From: Marivivens donghaensis
GTDB taxonomy: Bacteria; Pseudomonadota; Alphaproteobacteria; Rhodobacterales; Rhodobacteraceae
DNA length: 64,000 nucleotides
Direction of reading: 5' to 3'
Assembly: GCF_030410045.1 (NCBI RefSeq)
Contig: NZ_JAUFRA010000006.1
Span: 310,001-374,000 of the forward strand
Shown: in pieces, positions 1 to 8,325 of the stretch
How the letters are laid out: every line of letters starts with the position of its first letter
Position numbering within the stretch: the stretch's first letter is position 1
Program-made: the position numbers and the translations under genes
The notes under the pieces: model-generated
Seen by the model: only the letters and a program-made list of their open reading frames with translations
What the model was told of the DNA's origin: nothing
Databases searched by the model: none

Positions 1-844
1 GCAGTTCAAAGGTGACGGAGGCCTCAATAGCCTCCGCCGCAAAGGTCATTGCTTGGGTGGCGAGCTGGCGTTCAATCCCAGACGGGTCTAGGCCGATTGC
101 GGCCACCGATAGATCAACCTCAACTCCCGAGATGCTGCGCAGGGCGGTCAGCGTAACTTTCCCATCCGCGAATTCGGCGGGGCGTAGGGCGTAAACGGGG
201 CGCGTGGTTTCAAATACGCGCAGATCGCCGTGAGATTGGAATGCGGTGATAAGATCAGTCCGCGTGTCGCGGTCCAGCCCATCAGACAGCCAGTAGGTGT
301 CGAACGATCCCTCAAGCCCCGTGATCCATGCGCTGAGGTCGTCTGCCGCTGGTTCCCACGGGTTTGCCGTCAGCCCCGCGACCGTTCGCCCAACGGCGTC
401 TGCTGATTGAAACGTAACGCCATCGGCAGGCAAATCGGTCAGGGAAACAACAGCGACCGTGCGCCCTTGCCGTCCTGCAGTCGCCACCATCGCGTCGATG
501 CGGTCCAACCTCGTCGCCCAATCCCGCGCACTGGCCCAAGTGCCATCAGTGACGATCAACAGTGGGCCAGCGCCGCCCTCTGTTTGCTGCGGGTTCAACA
601 CTGGACCCGCAAAGCCATTAATCATCGCCGCAACAGCCAAAGACCGCAAAAGCAACAGCCACCACGGTGTGCGATCCGTCTGAACCTCATTGTCAGACAG
701 CCCGAGGAGAAGCGCCACACCAGGAAAGCGGCGGCGGATCGGGGCAGGGGGCACAGCGCGAAGCACGATCCACAAGATCGGCAGAGCGACCAGCGCAATC
801 AAAAGCCAAGGGGCTGCGAAACCTATGGGGCCGAGTTGGAACAT
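1..844 (-). CDS. BatA-like membrane protein, N-terminal part (runs off left edge)
   Basis: An uninterrupted minus-strand reading frame starts at ATG 844 and stays open to base 1, giving 281 visible codons; the 3' end lies outside the window. It begins MFQLGPIGFAAPWLLIALV, a hydrophobic helix, has a second helix near residues 55-75 (WWLLLLRSLAVAAMINGFAG), then a soluble vWA-like segment with a LLIVTDGTW strand. This is the layout of the BatA/aerotolerance-regulator N-terminal domain, which in Rhodobacteraceae usually leads into a DUF4159 C-terminal domain; that part is not visible. It lies 2 bp downstream of the DUF58 gene in the MoxR operon, where such proteins are thought to form a membrane chaperone or sensing complex. 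The frame and neighbours are clear; the family name is inferred. Confidence 0.8.
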   Translation of the reverse strand, partial: MFQLGPIGFAAPWLLIALVALPILWIVLRAVPPAPIRRRFPGVALLLGLSDNEVQTDRTPWWLLLLRSLAVAAMINGFAGPVLNPQQTEGGAGPLLIVTDGTWASARDWATRLDRIDAMVATAGRQGRTVAVVSLTDLPADGVTFQSADAVGRTVAGLTANPWEPAADDLSAWITGLEGSFDTYWLSDGLDRDTRTDLITAFQSHGDLRVFETTRPVYALRPAEFADGKVTLTALRSISGVEVDLSVAAIGLDPSGIERQLATQAMTFAAEAIEASVTFEL

Positions 845-846
845 CG

Positions 847-1710
847 TTATTTCCGCTCCATCGCGCCGTAGAGCCACAATAGGGCCGAGGCCGCGCTCTG
901 CCCTGTGTGATGCGAGTGAAACTGCCACCCCGCCACGCGTGCCAGATGCGCCAGCCGATCTTTGCGTTCGGCGAGCCGTTCGAGGTAGCGTTCCTTTAGA
1001 TCGCCCGCTTTTTGCGTTTCGTGGGTTAGGCTACCGCCCATCGACTGAAACACCGTCCGCCCGTCAAAGGGAAAGGCCTCTTCCTGCGGGTCAAGCACCT
1101 GAAGGATCGCGCCGCCAATGCCACGATCCGCTGCACGCAGCATTGCGTCCTCAACGCCCGCGATGTCCCCCATAAAGTCAGAGACAAAGAGGGCGCGGGA
1201 ATGGGGCAGCATCCCGTCGGTGTCAGGGCTGCCGTAATCATCGGTCGATTGTTCCGCCAATAGCTCTGCCAGATGGAGCGCCTGGGCTTCACCGCGTTTC
1301 GGCGGGAGCCGTAGGCCCGTCAGGCCCACCCGTTCGCCACCCCGCAACAGTAGGATCGCGAGGGACAGGGCCAGTACACTTGCGCGGTGACCCTTGGTCT
1401 CATCGCCCGAGGTGAACGACATCGACGCCGCGCGATCGACCCAGAGGATCACCGACTGCGCGATCTGCCATTCTTTGTCCTGAATAAAGGCCGTGTCGGA
1501 TCTTGCGGACCGACGCCAGTCAATCAGACGTGCCTCATCGTGGGGCTGCGCTGGGCGGTATTGCCAGAACGTGTCGCCTAGACCTGCGCGCCGCCTACCG
1601 TGATCGCCTAGAATAACGGTGGTCGCCAAATGCTCTGCCTGCGCGAGAAGCGCAGGAAGCGGGGCCGCTAAACGCTCTGCCCCAGCACGCAAGGCAAGGG
1701 CATCACTCAC
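847..1710 (-). CDS. DUF58 domain-containing protein
   Basis: A 287-residue protein of the DUF58 family, the usual partner of MoxR AAA+ ATPases. The family signature is visible around residues 35-85: a region with GDTFWQYRPAQPHDEARLI, then DWRRSAR, then ILWVDRAASM, which is the start of a vWA-like fold. No signal peptide or membrane helix is obvious, so it is probably cytoplasmic or membrane-associated through its partners. Its start overlaps the moxR stop by 4 bp (ATGA) and it ends 2 bp before the BatA-like gene, so the three are translationally coupled. In known MoxR systems the DUF58/vWA proteins act with the ATPase in protein maturation or stress tolerance; the client here is unknown. Confidence 0.9.
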   Translation of the reverse strand: MSDALALRAGAERLAAPLPALLAQAEHLATTVILGDHGRRRAGLGDTFWQYRPAQPHDEARLIDWRRSARSDTAFIQDKEWQIAQSVILWVDRAASMSFTSGDETKGHRASVLALSLAILLLRGGERVGLTGLRLPPKRGEAQALHLAELLAEQSTDDYGSPDTDGMLPHSRALFVSDFMGDIAGVEDAMLRAADRGIGGAILQVLDPQEEAFPFDGRTVFQSMGGSLTHETQKAGDLKERYLERLAERKDRLAHLARVAGWQFHSHHTGQSAASALLWLYGAMERK

Positions 1711-2711
1711 GCGGCGGCCTCAACCTTGGTGATTTGGGCGGAAACGGTGTCGATGATGGATGTGAGGCTCTCACCCCGCGCTCGTGCCGCAAAGGACAAT
1801 GCCATACGGTGCGATAGAACAGGGGCGGCGAGCGCACGCACATCTTCGGGCGAAGGGGCTAGTCGCCCGTTCATCAGTGCCTCAGCCCGTGCGCAGAGCA
1901 TCAGCGCCTGCGCCGCACGCGGACCCGGACCCCAGGCCACGTTTTGGCGGATCAATTTGGGGGCATCTGCATCAGGACGGCAAGCCCGCACCAGATCGAG
2001 GATCATTTCAACGATGTTTTCGCCCACGGGCATCCGACGTAGCAAGGCTTGGGCCGCGATCAGTTCATCAGCGGTAAAGACGGCGTGGGCTGTATCTTCG
2101 GTCGCGCCTGTGGTTGCCAAGAGGATTTCGCGTTCAACGTCGCGGGTCGGGTAGGGCACGTCGATCTGCAACAGAAAACGGTCGAGCTGCGCTTCGGGGA
2201 GGGGGTATGTCCCCTCTTGTTCCAACGGGTTCTGGGTCGCCAGAACGTGGAACGGTTTCCCCAAGGGGCGATGCTGCCCCGCAATCGTCACCTCGCGTTC
2301 CTGCATCGCTTGCAAGAGCGCGGATTGGGTGCGCGGCGAGGCGCGGTTGATCTCGTCCGCCATAAGAAGTTGGCAGAATACGGGACCCTCAACAAAGCGA
2401 AACGCCCGTGTGCCATCTGCCACCGTTTCCAACACCTCGGAGCCAAGGATATCTGCAGGCATCAGGTCAGGCGTAAACTGCACACGGTTCGCATCCAGCC
2501 CCATCACAGTGCCGAGCGTATTCACCAGTCGTGTTTTGCCAAGCCCCGGTAGACCGACCAACAACGCATGCCCGCCAGAGACGAGCGCTGCCAAGGTCAG
2601 GTCCACAACCCGCTTTTGTCCGATGAATTGTTTGGCGATACTATCCCGCGCCAGAACGAGCTTTTCGCCCAATGCTTCGATTTCGACGACAAGATCGGCG
2701 GGTGCTGCCAT
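1707..2711 (-). CDS. MoxR family AAA+ ATPase
   Basis: A 334-residue ATPase of the MoxR type, first gene of a three-gene operon. The Walker A motif GLPGLGKT is at about residues 53-60, Walker B (LLMADEIN) at about 115-122, and the MoxR-typical stretch ATQNPLEQEGTYPLPEAQLD at about 158-177. The C-terminal lid domain covers about 200-330. Length and motifs are normal for the family. MoxR ATPases use ATP to remodel or mature partner proteins, often enzymes or envelope complexes; the substrate cannot be deduced here. It is divergent from the DUF1285 gene across a 69 bp gap that must hold both promoters. Confidence 0.93.
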   Translation of the reverse strand: MAAPADLVVEIEALGEKLVLARDSIAKQFIGQKRVVDLTLAALVSGGHALLVGLPGLGKTRLVNTLGTVMGLDANRVQFTPDLMPADILGSEVLETVADGTRAFRFVEGPVFCQLLMADEINRASPRTQSALLQAMQEREVTIAGQHRPLGKPFHVLATQNPLEQEGTYPLPEAQLDRFLLQIDVPYPTRDVEREILLATTGATEDTAHAVFTADELIAAQALLRRMPVGENIVEMILDLVRACRPDADAPKLIRQNVAWGPGPRAAQALMLCARAEALMNGRLAPSPEDVRALAAPVLSHRMALSFAARARGESLTSIIDTVSAQITKVEAAA

Positions 2712-2780
2712 GACAATGCTCCTCGGTCACACTATGTTCCTAAAGAACCAGATATCACCCCTGATCCCAATGGGAAAAAC

Positions 2781-3344
2781 ATGACTGCACAAAAGAATGT
2801 TACCCCGTCGGCGGAAAGTCTCGCTTCTGCTGCGAAAGCTGCCTCAAAAAAGGGCCCGCCGCCCGTTGATAAATGGAATCCACCGTTTTGCGGTGACATC
2901 GACATGCGGATCGCGCGCGACGGGACGTGGTTCTATCTGGGCACGCCGATTGGCCGTAAGCCGCTGGTCAAACTGTTCTCCTCCATCATTCGCAAGGATG
3001 GTGAGAACTATTTCCTCGTCACGCCCGTCGAAAAGGTCGGGATCATTGTCGATGACGCGCCCTTTGTGGCGATTGATTTTGAGGTGACAGAGGACGGGCT
3101 AGAGTTTGTGACCAATGTCGATGACGTTGTAACCGCTGGCCTCGACCATCCGATCCGCGTTGAGCGCGACCCCGAGACGGGCGAGCCGTCCCCGTATGTG
3201 CTGATCCGCCGTAACCTTTGGGCGCTGATTGACCGCAAGTCGTTTTACCGCCTTGTCGATCTAGGCGAGGTCGAAGGCGATATGTTCGGCGTTCGCTCGA
3301 TGGAGACTTTCTTTGGAATCATCCCCGCCGCCGAGCTGGAATAG
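2781..3344 (+). CDS. DUF1285 domain-containing protein
   Basis: A 187-residue soluble protein of the DUF1285 family. The ATG at 2781 gives MTAQKNVTPS; the frame is open further upstream but runs into the moxR promoter region, so this start is preferred. A low-complexity Ala/Lys N-terminus of about 30 residues precedes the conserved PPVDKWNPPFCGDIDMRI segment. Later conserved blocks are GTWFYLGTPIGRKPLVKLF and SPYVLIRRNLWALIDRKSFY. The family has a known two-domain fold but no established reaction. It is divergent from moxR, a common arrangement in this family of bacteria. The function is unknown. Confidence 0.9.
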   Translation: MTAQKNVTPSAESLASAAKAASKKGPPPVDKWNPPFCGDIDMRIARDGTWFYLGTPIGRKPLVKLFSSIIRKDGENYFLVTPVEKVGIIVDDAPFVAIDFEVTEDGLEFVTNVDDVVTAGLDHPIRVERDPETGEPSPYVLIRRNLWALIDRKSFYRLVDLGEVEGDMFGVRSMETFFGIIPAAELE

Positions 3345-3428
3345 CCGAGGTCGCAGTTCAGAGAACGAATGTCGCTTATGATAAACAGCCGTAAACATCA
3401 GGAAATTTTGGACCGTTAGCGGTGTCGT

Positions 3429-3478
3429 AAATGACGTTTCAGGCTGGAAAATGACGTTTCGCGCACCTTTGCGAAACG
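3429..3478 (+). promoter_or_regulatory. Direct and inverted repeats upstream of purU
   Basis: Two copies of aaatgacgtttc lie at 3429-3440 and 3449-3460 with an exact 20 bp period. The second copy also forms the left arm of a perfect 8 bp inverted repeat: cgtttcgc (3455-3462), an 8 bp spacer, then gcgaaacg (3471-3478). The block ends 44 bp before the purU start. It could be an operator with two half-sites on one DNA face, or the inverted repeat could fold in the mRNA leader. No regulator is known for it. Confidence 0.4.
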
Positions 3479-3522
3479 CGTTTGAGGTGTATCACCGCAT
3501 TAAATCCAACGCGGAGTCCCCC

Positions 3523-4407
3523 ATGTCCAAATACGCCCTCACAGTGACCTGCCAATCCACCCGTGGGATTGTTGCAGCAGTCGCAAACTACATGGCCGAT
3601 ACTGGCTGTAACATTACTGACGCATCGCAGTTCGACGACGCTGGCACAGGTCAGTTCTTTATGCGCGTCAGCTTCACTTCGGAAAAGGGCATGTCGCTTG
3701 CCGATCTGAACGCTGGCATGGCCGCAACGGCTGAGAAGTTCGGCATGGACTACGCGTTCCATGACGAATCCGTCAAAATGAAAGTCGTAATCATGGTGTC
3801 CCGCTTTGGTCACTGCCTGAACGACCTTCTTTACCGTTGGAAAATCGGTGCGCTGCCGATCGACATCGTTGCGGTGATTTCGAACCACATGGACTATCAG
3901 AAGGTCGTCGTGAACCACGACCTGCCGTTCCACTGCATCAAAGTGACCAAAGAGAACAAACCGCAGGCAGAAGCCGCGATCATGCAGGTTGTCGAAGACA
4001 CCGAAGCAGAGCTGATCGTTCTGGCTCGCTACATGCAGGTTCTCTCGGATGACCTCTGCACAAAGATGTCTGGCAAGATCATCAACATCCACCACTCGTT
4101 CCTGCCGTCCTTCAAAGGCGCGAACCCTTACAAACAAGCCTACGAGCGTGGCGTTAAACTGATCGGTGCAACTGCGCACTATGTGACCGCTGACCTCGAC
4201 GAAGGCCCGATCATCGAACAGGACATCGTTCGCATCACCCACGCTCAGTCGGCCTCTGACTATGTATCGCTCGGCCGCGACGTAGAGAGCCAGTGCCTGT
4301 CCCGCGCCATCCACGCGCACGTTCAGCACCGCGTTTTCCTCAACGGCAACAAGACCGTCGTATTCCCCGCCTCCCCGGGTGCATACGTCTCGGAGCGTAT
4401 GGGCTAA
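3523..4407 (+). CDS. purU: Formyltetrahydrofolate deformylase
   Basis: PurU hydrolyses 10-formyl-tetrahydrofolate to formate and tetrahydrofolate and so balances the one-carbon pool. The 294-residue product has an N-terminal ACT domain (about 1-80, beginning MSKYALTVTCQSTRGIVAAV) and a formyltransferase-fold domain (about 88-294). The catalytic triad of the fold is visible as N188 and H190 in IINIHHSFLPSF and D226 in DLDEGP. The frame is open 24 codons upstream, but ATG 3523 is preceded by a purine-rich gcggag and matches the family N-terminus. The gene is monocistronic: repeats upstream and a strong terminator just downstream. Cytoplasmic. Confidence 0.95.
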   Translation: MSKYALTVTCQSTRGIVAAVANYMADTGCNITDASQFDDAGTGQFFMRVSFTSEKGMSLADLNAGMAATAEKFGMDYAFHDESVKMKVVIMVSRFGHCLNDLLYRWKIGALPIDIVAVISNHMDYQKVVVNHDLPFHCIKVTKENKPQAEAAIMQVVEDTEAELIVLARYMQVLSDDLCTKMSGKIINIHHSFLPSFKGANPYKQAYERGVKLIGATAHYVTADLDEGPIIEQDIVRITHAQSASDYVSLGRDVESQCLSRAIHAHVQHRVFLNGNKTVVFPASPGAYVSERMG

Positions 4408-4434
4408 TCTCCCACTTCCATATTCTCCCTCGGT

Positions 4435-4465
4435 GGGCGGCCTTCGGGTCGCCCTTTTCTTTTTC
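4435..4465 (+). terminator. Intrinsic terminator after purU
   Basis: An 8 bp GC-rich stem (gggcggcc / ggtcgccc with one G-T pair) closed by a TTCG tetraloop at 4435-4454 is followed by ttttctttttc. It starts 28 bp after the purU stop. Confidence 0.85.
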
Positions 4466-4485
4466 TGCTTAGGCGTGCAAAGACG

Positions 4486-4503
4486 CTGACAGTACGCTGT
4501 CAG
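4486..4503. promoter_or_regulatory. Perfect palindrome, likely operator of the WYL regulator
   Basis: The 18 bp sequence ctgacagtacgctgtcag is a perfect inverted repeat (7 bp arms, 4 bp centre). It lies between the purU terminator and the VOC-protein gene, 48 bp before that start, where a promoter is expected. The second gene of the unit encodes an HTH/WYL regulator, so autoregulation through this site is the simplest reading. The pairing is inferred from position only. Confidence 0.5.
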
Positions 4504-4550
4504 TAGGGGTGTGTCATGACAGGGCATCACAAATCCAAAGGAGATTGGAA

Positions 4551-4910
4551 ATGACTGCCCAACCTGTTGTTATCTGGACCGAAACCCCCGTGCGTGATCT
4601 GGACGCCGCCGCTGCCTATTACGCGGCCATCCTGAAAATTGATGTCACCTTCCGCGAAGAAGGCGGTCGTCGTGTTGCCGCTGTCGCAACCGAAGGCAGC
4701 GTTGGAACGGACCTCTTTGTTGATCCGGCTGCGGGCCAAGGCGCTGGCGTTTTGCACATGACCGTGACCGACGGTTTGGAAAACGCACTTGCGCGGGTGC
4801 CGGCGCATGGTGGCGCGGTCGATAGCCCGATCATCGACATTCCGCAGGGCCGCTTTGCCTATACCCGCGATCCCGATGGCAACCGCATCGGCCTGTTCGA
4901 GGCCGCCTGA
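4551..4910 (+). CDS. VOC (glyoxalase/bleomycin resistance) family protein
   Basis: A 119-residue single-domain protein of the vicinal oxygen chelate superfamily. It starts MTAQPVVIWTETPVRDLDAA; ATG 4551 has an AAAGGAG ribosome site about 8 bp upstream, which decides against the longer open frame. The end PQGRFAYTRDPDGNRIGLFE is the usual VOC C-terminal motif, with the glutamate before the stop in the position of a metal ligand. Such proteins bind metals and act as lyases, dioxygenases or resistance proteins; the substrate is unknown. Its stop overlaps the start of the WYL regulator by 1 bp (TGATG), so the two are co-translated. Confidence 0.88.
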   Translation: MTAQPVVIWTETPVRDLDAAAAYYAAILKIDVTFREEGGRRVAAVATEGSVGTDLFVDPAAGQGAGVLHMTVTDGLENALARVPAHGGAVDSPIIDIPQGRFAYTRDPDGNRIGLFEAA

Positions 4911-5620
4911 TGCGCCGCGCTGACCGTCTTTTCCAGATCGTTCAACTCCTGCGAGGCGGGCGTTTGGTGACGGCAGCGCAACTCGCTGAAAAACTAGAGG
5001 TCACGCCGCGGACGATTTACCGCGACGTGGCCGATCTGATGTCCACGGGTGTCCCGATCGAGGGCGAGGCGGGCGTCGGATACATCATGCGCGACGGCTA
5101 TGACCTCCCACCCTTGATGTTCACCGAGGCAGAGATCGTCGCCCTCGTCGCGGGCGCACGAATGATGCAGGTCTGGGGCGGCGCTGCGATGGCCGAAGGC
5201 GCGACCGAAGCAATCGTCAAAATCGAAGCCGTTCTGCCAGAGCGATTGCGCCAGCGGGTCAACGCGGTCGGCGTCAATGCCCATGATATGAATGACCTAT
5301 CGCTCGAAGTGCGCCAGTTGATCGACCAAATCGAACGGGTATCTTATGAAAAACGCCGCCTCACGATCACCTATCGCGATGAGAGTGGCTCTGCCACGAC
5401 CCGCACTGTGCGTCCCTTGGGGCTTTGGTATTGGGGGAAGGTCTGGACAATGGTCTGTTGGTGCGAACTGCGTGCGGGCTTTCGCATGTTTCGCATCGAC
5501 CGCATCGCAGACATAACCGAGGACGAACGGTTCAAAGACGAGGCTGGCAAAACCCTGCGCGATTTTTACGCATCCGATGACCGTAGGCCGCTCATGGTAT
5601 CCCAGCCGCAAAGCAACTAA
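4910..5620 (+). CDS. YafY family HTH/WYL transcriptional regulator
   Basis: A 236-residue regulator with an N-terminal winged HTH (about residues 1-60, RRADRLFQIVQLLRGGRLV then TAAQLAEKLEVTPRTIYRDV) and a C-terminal WYL domain with RPLGLWYWGKVW near residue 170 and FRMFRIDRI near residue 190. WYL domains bind ligands and control the HTH. It overlaps the upstream VOC gene by 1 bp, and a perfect palindrome upstream of that gene is the likely operator. Length is normal for the family. The inducer is unknown; an electrophile or xenobiotic handled by the VOC protein is a guess. Confidence 0.92.
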   Translation: MRRADRLFQIVQLLRGGRLVTAAQLAEKLEVTPRTIYRDVADLMSTGVPIEGEAGVGYIMRDGYDLPPLMFTEAEIVALVAGARMMQVWGGAAMAEGATEAIVKIEAVLPERLRQRVNAVGVNAHDMNDLSLEVRQLIDQIERVSYEKRRLTITYRDESGSATTRTVRPLGLWYWGKVWTMVCWCELRAGFRMFRIDRIADITEDERFKDEAGKTLRDFYASDDRRPLMVSQPQSN

Positions 5621-5650
5621 ATTAGGGGCAACCTATTTCAGGAGACCCAA

Positions 5651-6265
5651 ATGGCCCTTCCGACACTCGACTGGGAAGCTCGCTTTGCCAATACCGACGG
5701 CTATTTGTTCGGCGAAGAGCCGACCTATTTCCTCCGCGATGTGACCCGCCTTTTGCCAACCCAAGGGACGGCGTTGGCCGTGGCGGATGGTGAGGGGCGC
5801 AATGGTGTTTGGCTGGCGCGTCACGGGCTCGATGTGACGTCGGTCGATGTATCGCCCACGGCCCAATCGCGGGCCAAGGCGCTGGCGGAACGTCACAACG
5901 TGCCGATCACCCTCGAACTCGGGGATGCTCATGATTGGGACTATCCCGAGGCCGCCTTTGACGTGGTGGCCGAGGTGTTCACCCAATTTAGCAAACCGCA
6001 TGAGCGCGAGCGCAAATGGGCGGGGATGCGCAAGGCGCTGAAATCAGGCGGCTATCTGGTGATTGTCGGCTATCGCCCTGAACAATTGGCGTTCAACACA
6101 GGCGGGCCGCGCGATCTGGCGCACCTCTATTCCGAAGCCCTCTTGCGCGAGACCTTTGCCGATTACACGCTCTTGCGTCTGTCGATCGACGAACTGCAGC
6201 TCCAAGAAGGTCGCGGACACGATGGCATGTCCGCAACCATTGGTGCGGTCTGGCGGAAACCTTAA
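5651..6265 (+). CDS. Class I SAM-dependent methyltransferase
   Basis: A 204-residue protein starting MALPTLDWEARFANTDGYLF, with GGAGA 5-8 bp before the ATG. The SAM-binding motif I region is LAVADGEGRNGVWLARHG (about 40-57), followed by the acidic ribose-binding end of strand 2 (VTSVDVS). The DWDYPEAAFDVVAEVFTQF segment is motif II. It resembles the TehB/thiopurine-methyltransferase-like group often called tellurite resistance proteins, but the substrate cannot be assigned. It is 30 bp downstream of the WYL regulator and may share its transcript. It ends convergent with the quinone oxidoreductase gene, overlapping 4 bp. Confidence 0.88.
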   Translation: MALPTLDWEARFANTDGYLFGEEPTYFLRDVTRLLPTQGTALAVADGEGRNGVWLARHGLDVTSVDVSPTAQSRAKALAERHNVPITLELGDAHDWDYPEAAFDVVAEVFTQFSKPHERERKWAGMRKALKSGGYLVIVGYRPEQLAFNTGGPRDLAHLYSEALLRETFADYTLLRLSIDELQLQEGRGHDGMSATIGAVWRKP

Positions 6266-7248
6266 CCGCCGACATTTAGAACGATCTTTCCAATATGAGC
6301 GCTGCTCTCCATCAGGGCATGCGCCTCAGAGGTGGCCTCTAACGGAAATTCGCTATGCATGACGGGGCGCACCTTGCCCGCGTCCAGCAGTGGCCAGACC
6401 TTTGCGCGCAATTCATCCGCAATGCGGGCTTTCGCCAGATCGGACTGGGGTCGCAGGGTCGAGCCTGTGAAGGTCAAACGGCGCATCATCAGTTGCGCCC
6501 AGTTCACTTCGACCTTGGAGCCCTGAAGGAACGCGATCTGAACCAGACGCCCGTCATCTGCCAGCGATTTGATGTTTTTGTCGATATACGATCCGCCCAC
6601 CATATCGAGGATCAGGTTCGCACCGCCGACCGCTTTCATCCCCGCGACGAAATCCTCATCGCGATAGTTGAAACATTTCTCTGCACCGAGGTCCTCGCAG
6701 GCCTGACACTTGTCAGTTGATCCCGCGGTCGCAAAGACCCGTGCGCCTAACGCCTTGGCCAGTTGGATCGCCGTTGTTCCGATCCCCGACGATCCGCCGT
6801 GGACGAGGAACCGTTCGCCGCCTTGCAGACCGCCGCGCATGAACACGTTCGACCACACGGTGTAGAATGTTTCGGGTAGGCACGCGGCCTCTTTCATCGA
6901 AAGGCCATCTGGCACGGGCAGGCAGTGCGCGGCAGGTGTCGCCACGTATTCGGCATAGCCCCCACCGGGGAGGAGGGCGCAAACCTGATCGCCGACTTTC
7001 ACGCCCTCGGCCCCTTCGCCGACCGCTACCACAGTGCCCGAGGCCTCTAGGCCAGGCAGGTCGCTCGCCGTTGGAGGAGGCGCATAGAGGCCCGCACGCT
7101 GCAAAGCATCGGGACGGTTCACGCCCGCATAGGCCACTTTGATCACCACCTGACCCGCTTGGGGCGTGGGGATCGGACGTGAACACAGTTGCAAAACCTC
7201 TGGTCCGCCGGCTTGGGTGATTTCAACCGCGCGCATCATATCGGCCAT
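6262..7248 (-). CDS. NAD(P)H-quinone oxidoreductase, zinc-independent MDR family
   Basis: A 328-residue medium-chain dehydrogenase/reductase of the quinone oxidoreductase type. The N-terminal GroES-like domain carries YAGVNRPDALQRAGLY (about 41-56). The Rossmann domain has LVHGGSSGIGTTAIQLAKAL (about 150-169), which carries the GxxGxxA-type dinucleotide loop of this subfamily. No structural or catalytic zinc cysteines are seen, as expected for QOR/PIG3-like members. It reduces quinones or alkenals using NADPH in the cytoplasm. It begins 12 bp after the coq9 stop and is probably in the same leftward transcript. Confidence 0.92.
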   Translation of the reverse strand: MADMMRAVEITQAGGPEVLQLCSRPIPTPQAGQVVIKVAYAGVNRPDALQRAGLYAPPPTASDLPGLEASGTVVAVGEGAEGVKVGDQVCALLPGGGYAEYVATPAAHCLPVPDGLSMKEAACLPETFYTVWSNVFMRGGLQGGERFLVHGGSSGIGTTAIQLAKALGARVFATAGSTDKCQACEDLGAEKCFNYRDEDFVAGMKAVGGANLILDMVGGSYIDKNIKSLADDGRLVQIAFLQGSKVEVNWAQLMMRRLTFTGSTLRPQSDLAKARIADELRAKVWPLLDAGKVRPVMHSEFPLEATSEAHALMESSAHIGKIVLNVGG

Positions 7249-7260
7249 TGGCCTTCCTCC

Positions 7261-7953
7261 TTAGTCGTTCAGGGTCCAGCGTCCAGGCAGATCCTCTGCG
7301 GCGCCCCGTTTCGGAGCTTTGATGCCAGAGAGTAGCTTTTCCATCCCTGTCGCGAATTGCCCCAGAACGGGTGTCTTTTTCACGGTGGATTTGAATTTCT
7401 CGAACTGCATAACGTTGTCGATGCGGCGGTCGATAAAGGCAGCGGTCGCTTCGCCTCCCGTTTCATCGCCAAGCCAATAGACCACGCAGGACGCATAGAC
7501 GCCCGATAGGATCGTGCGTTTCGAATACCAATTGATGTCGTCCGAAGTGTCGCCAAGCGTTTCCCAGATCAGGTCCGCCGTGCCCCAAACCAACTGCGTC
7601 CCAACAGGCGCGAGGTGGGGCATCGAAAACAGCGTCATGCCACGACGCACCATATCGCGGTCCACGACCTCTAGGCGGAACCAGATCGCAGCCGCCACAC
7701 GTTCGCTATAGCGCATCGACGCCAGATCGGCGGCCTTCATCTGTGCGACCATCGCCGCATCGCCCCGCTGGTGATAAGCCACGGCAAGGTCGGTCGCACC
7801 GCGCGGACAGGCGGCGCGGGCGTCAGCATCGCTCAGTCCAGACTCCGCGATCGCCATCTTAAAGGCGTCCTCGCTCCACCCGTCGAAAATGACATGGGGT
7901 TCAATGGCGTCCAGCAGGCGGTTTTGCATCGGTGATAGGGGGGTGATCGGCAT
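7261..7953 (-). CDS. COQ9 family protein (ubiquinone biosynthesis)
   Basis: A 230-residue COQ9 protein. ATG 7953 gives MPITPLSPMQNRLLDAIEPH and has an AGGAGAA ribosome site, so the 20-codon upstream extension is rejected. The conserved DGWSEDAF and MRYSERVAAAIWFRLE segments are visible, as is the C-terminal helix region near residue 190. COQ9 binds lipids and presents ubiquinone intermediates to COQ7-type hydroxylases at the inner membrane face. It is divergent from rpsU across 106 bp and upstream of a quinone oxidoreductase, so the pair links quinone synthesis and quinone reduction. Confidence 0.92.
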   Translation of the reverse strand: MPITPLSPMQNRLLDAIEPHVIFDGWSEDAFKMAIAESGLSDADARAACPRGATDLAVAYHQRGDAAMVAQMKAADLASMRYSERVAAAIWFRLEVVDRDMVRRGMTLFSMPHLAPVGTQLVWGTADLIWETLGDTSDDINWYSKRTILSGVYASCVVYWLGDETGGEATAAFIDRRIDNVMQFEKFKSTVKKTPVLGQFATGMEKLLSGIKAPKRGAAEDLPGRWTLND

Positions 7954-8059
7954 AGCGTTCTCCTTCTGGCGGCAGACTAGACAAAACATAGTGCCATTGC
8001 TATACGCGGCCATCCTGCAATCTTTTGCAAATCCAACTTAGAAAGGTGGTGAAAACCAC

Positions 8060-8266
8060 ATGCAGGTTAGTGTTCGCGATAACAACGTAGAACAGGCGCT
8101 CCGTGCGCTTAAGAAAAAACTGCAGCGTGAAGGCGTCTTCCGTGAAATGAAGCTCAAGCAACATTTCGAGAAGCCCTCCATCCAGAAGGCCCGTGAAAAG
8201 GCTGAGGCGATTCGTCGTCAGCGCAAGCTGGCTCGGAAAAAGCTGCAACGCGAGGGTATGCTCTAA
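8060..8266 (+). CDS. rpsU: 30S ribosomal protein S21
   Basis: A 68-residue, very basic protein beginning MQVSVRDNNVEQALRALKKK, the characteristic S21 start. It is near the usual length for alphaproteobacterial S21. The gene has a gaaaggtgg ribosome site about 10 bp before the ATG and a strong terminator about 25 bp after the stop, so it is probably a single-gene transcript. S21 joins the small ribosomal subunit platform near the 3' end of 16S rRNA and helps initiation. Confidence 0.97.
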   Translation: MQVSVRDNNVEQALRALKKKLQREGVFREMKLKQHFEKPSIQKAREKAEAIRRQRKLARKKLQREGML

Positions 8267-8290
8267 GAGCACACCACCGTGGCGAAATTG

Positions 8291-8325
8291 GCCCCCGTAG
8301 CTTTGGCTGCGGGGGCTTTTTCTTT
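8291..8325 (+). terminator. Intrinsic terminator after rpsU
   Basis: An 11 bp stem (gcccccgtagc / gctgcgggggc, one G-T pair) with a TTTG loop at 8291-8316 is followed by tttttcttt. The T tract runs into the last bases of the convergent lrp gene. Confidence 0.9.
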
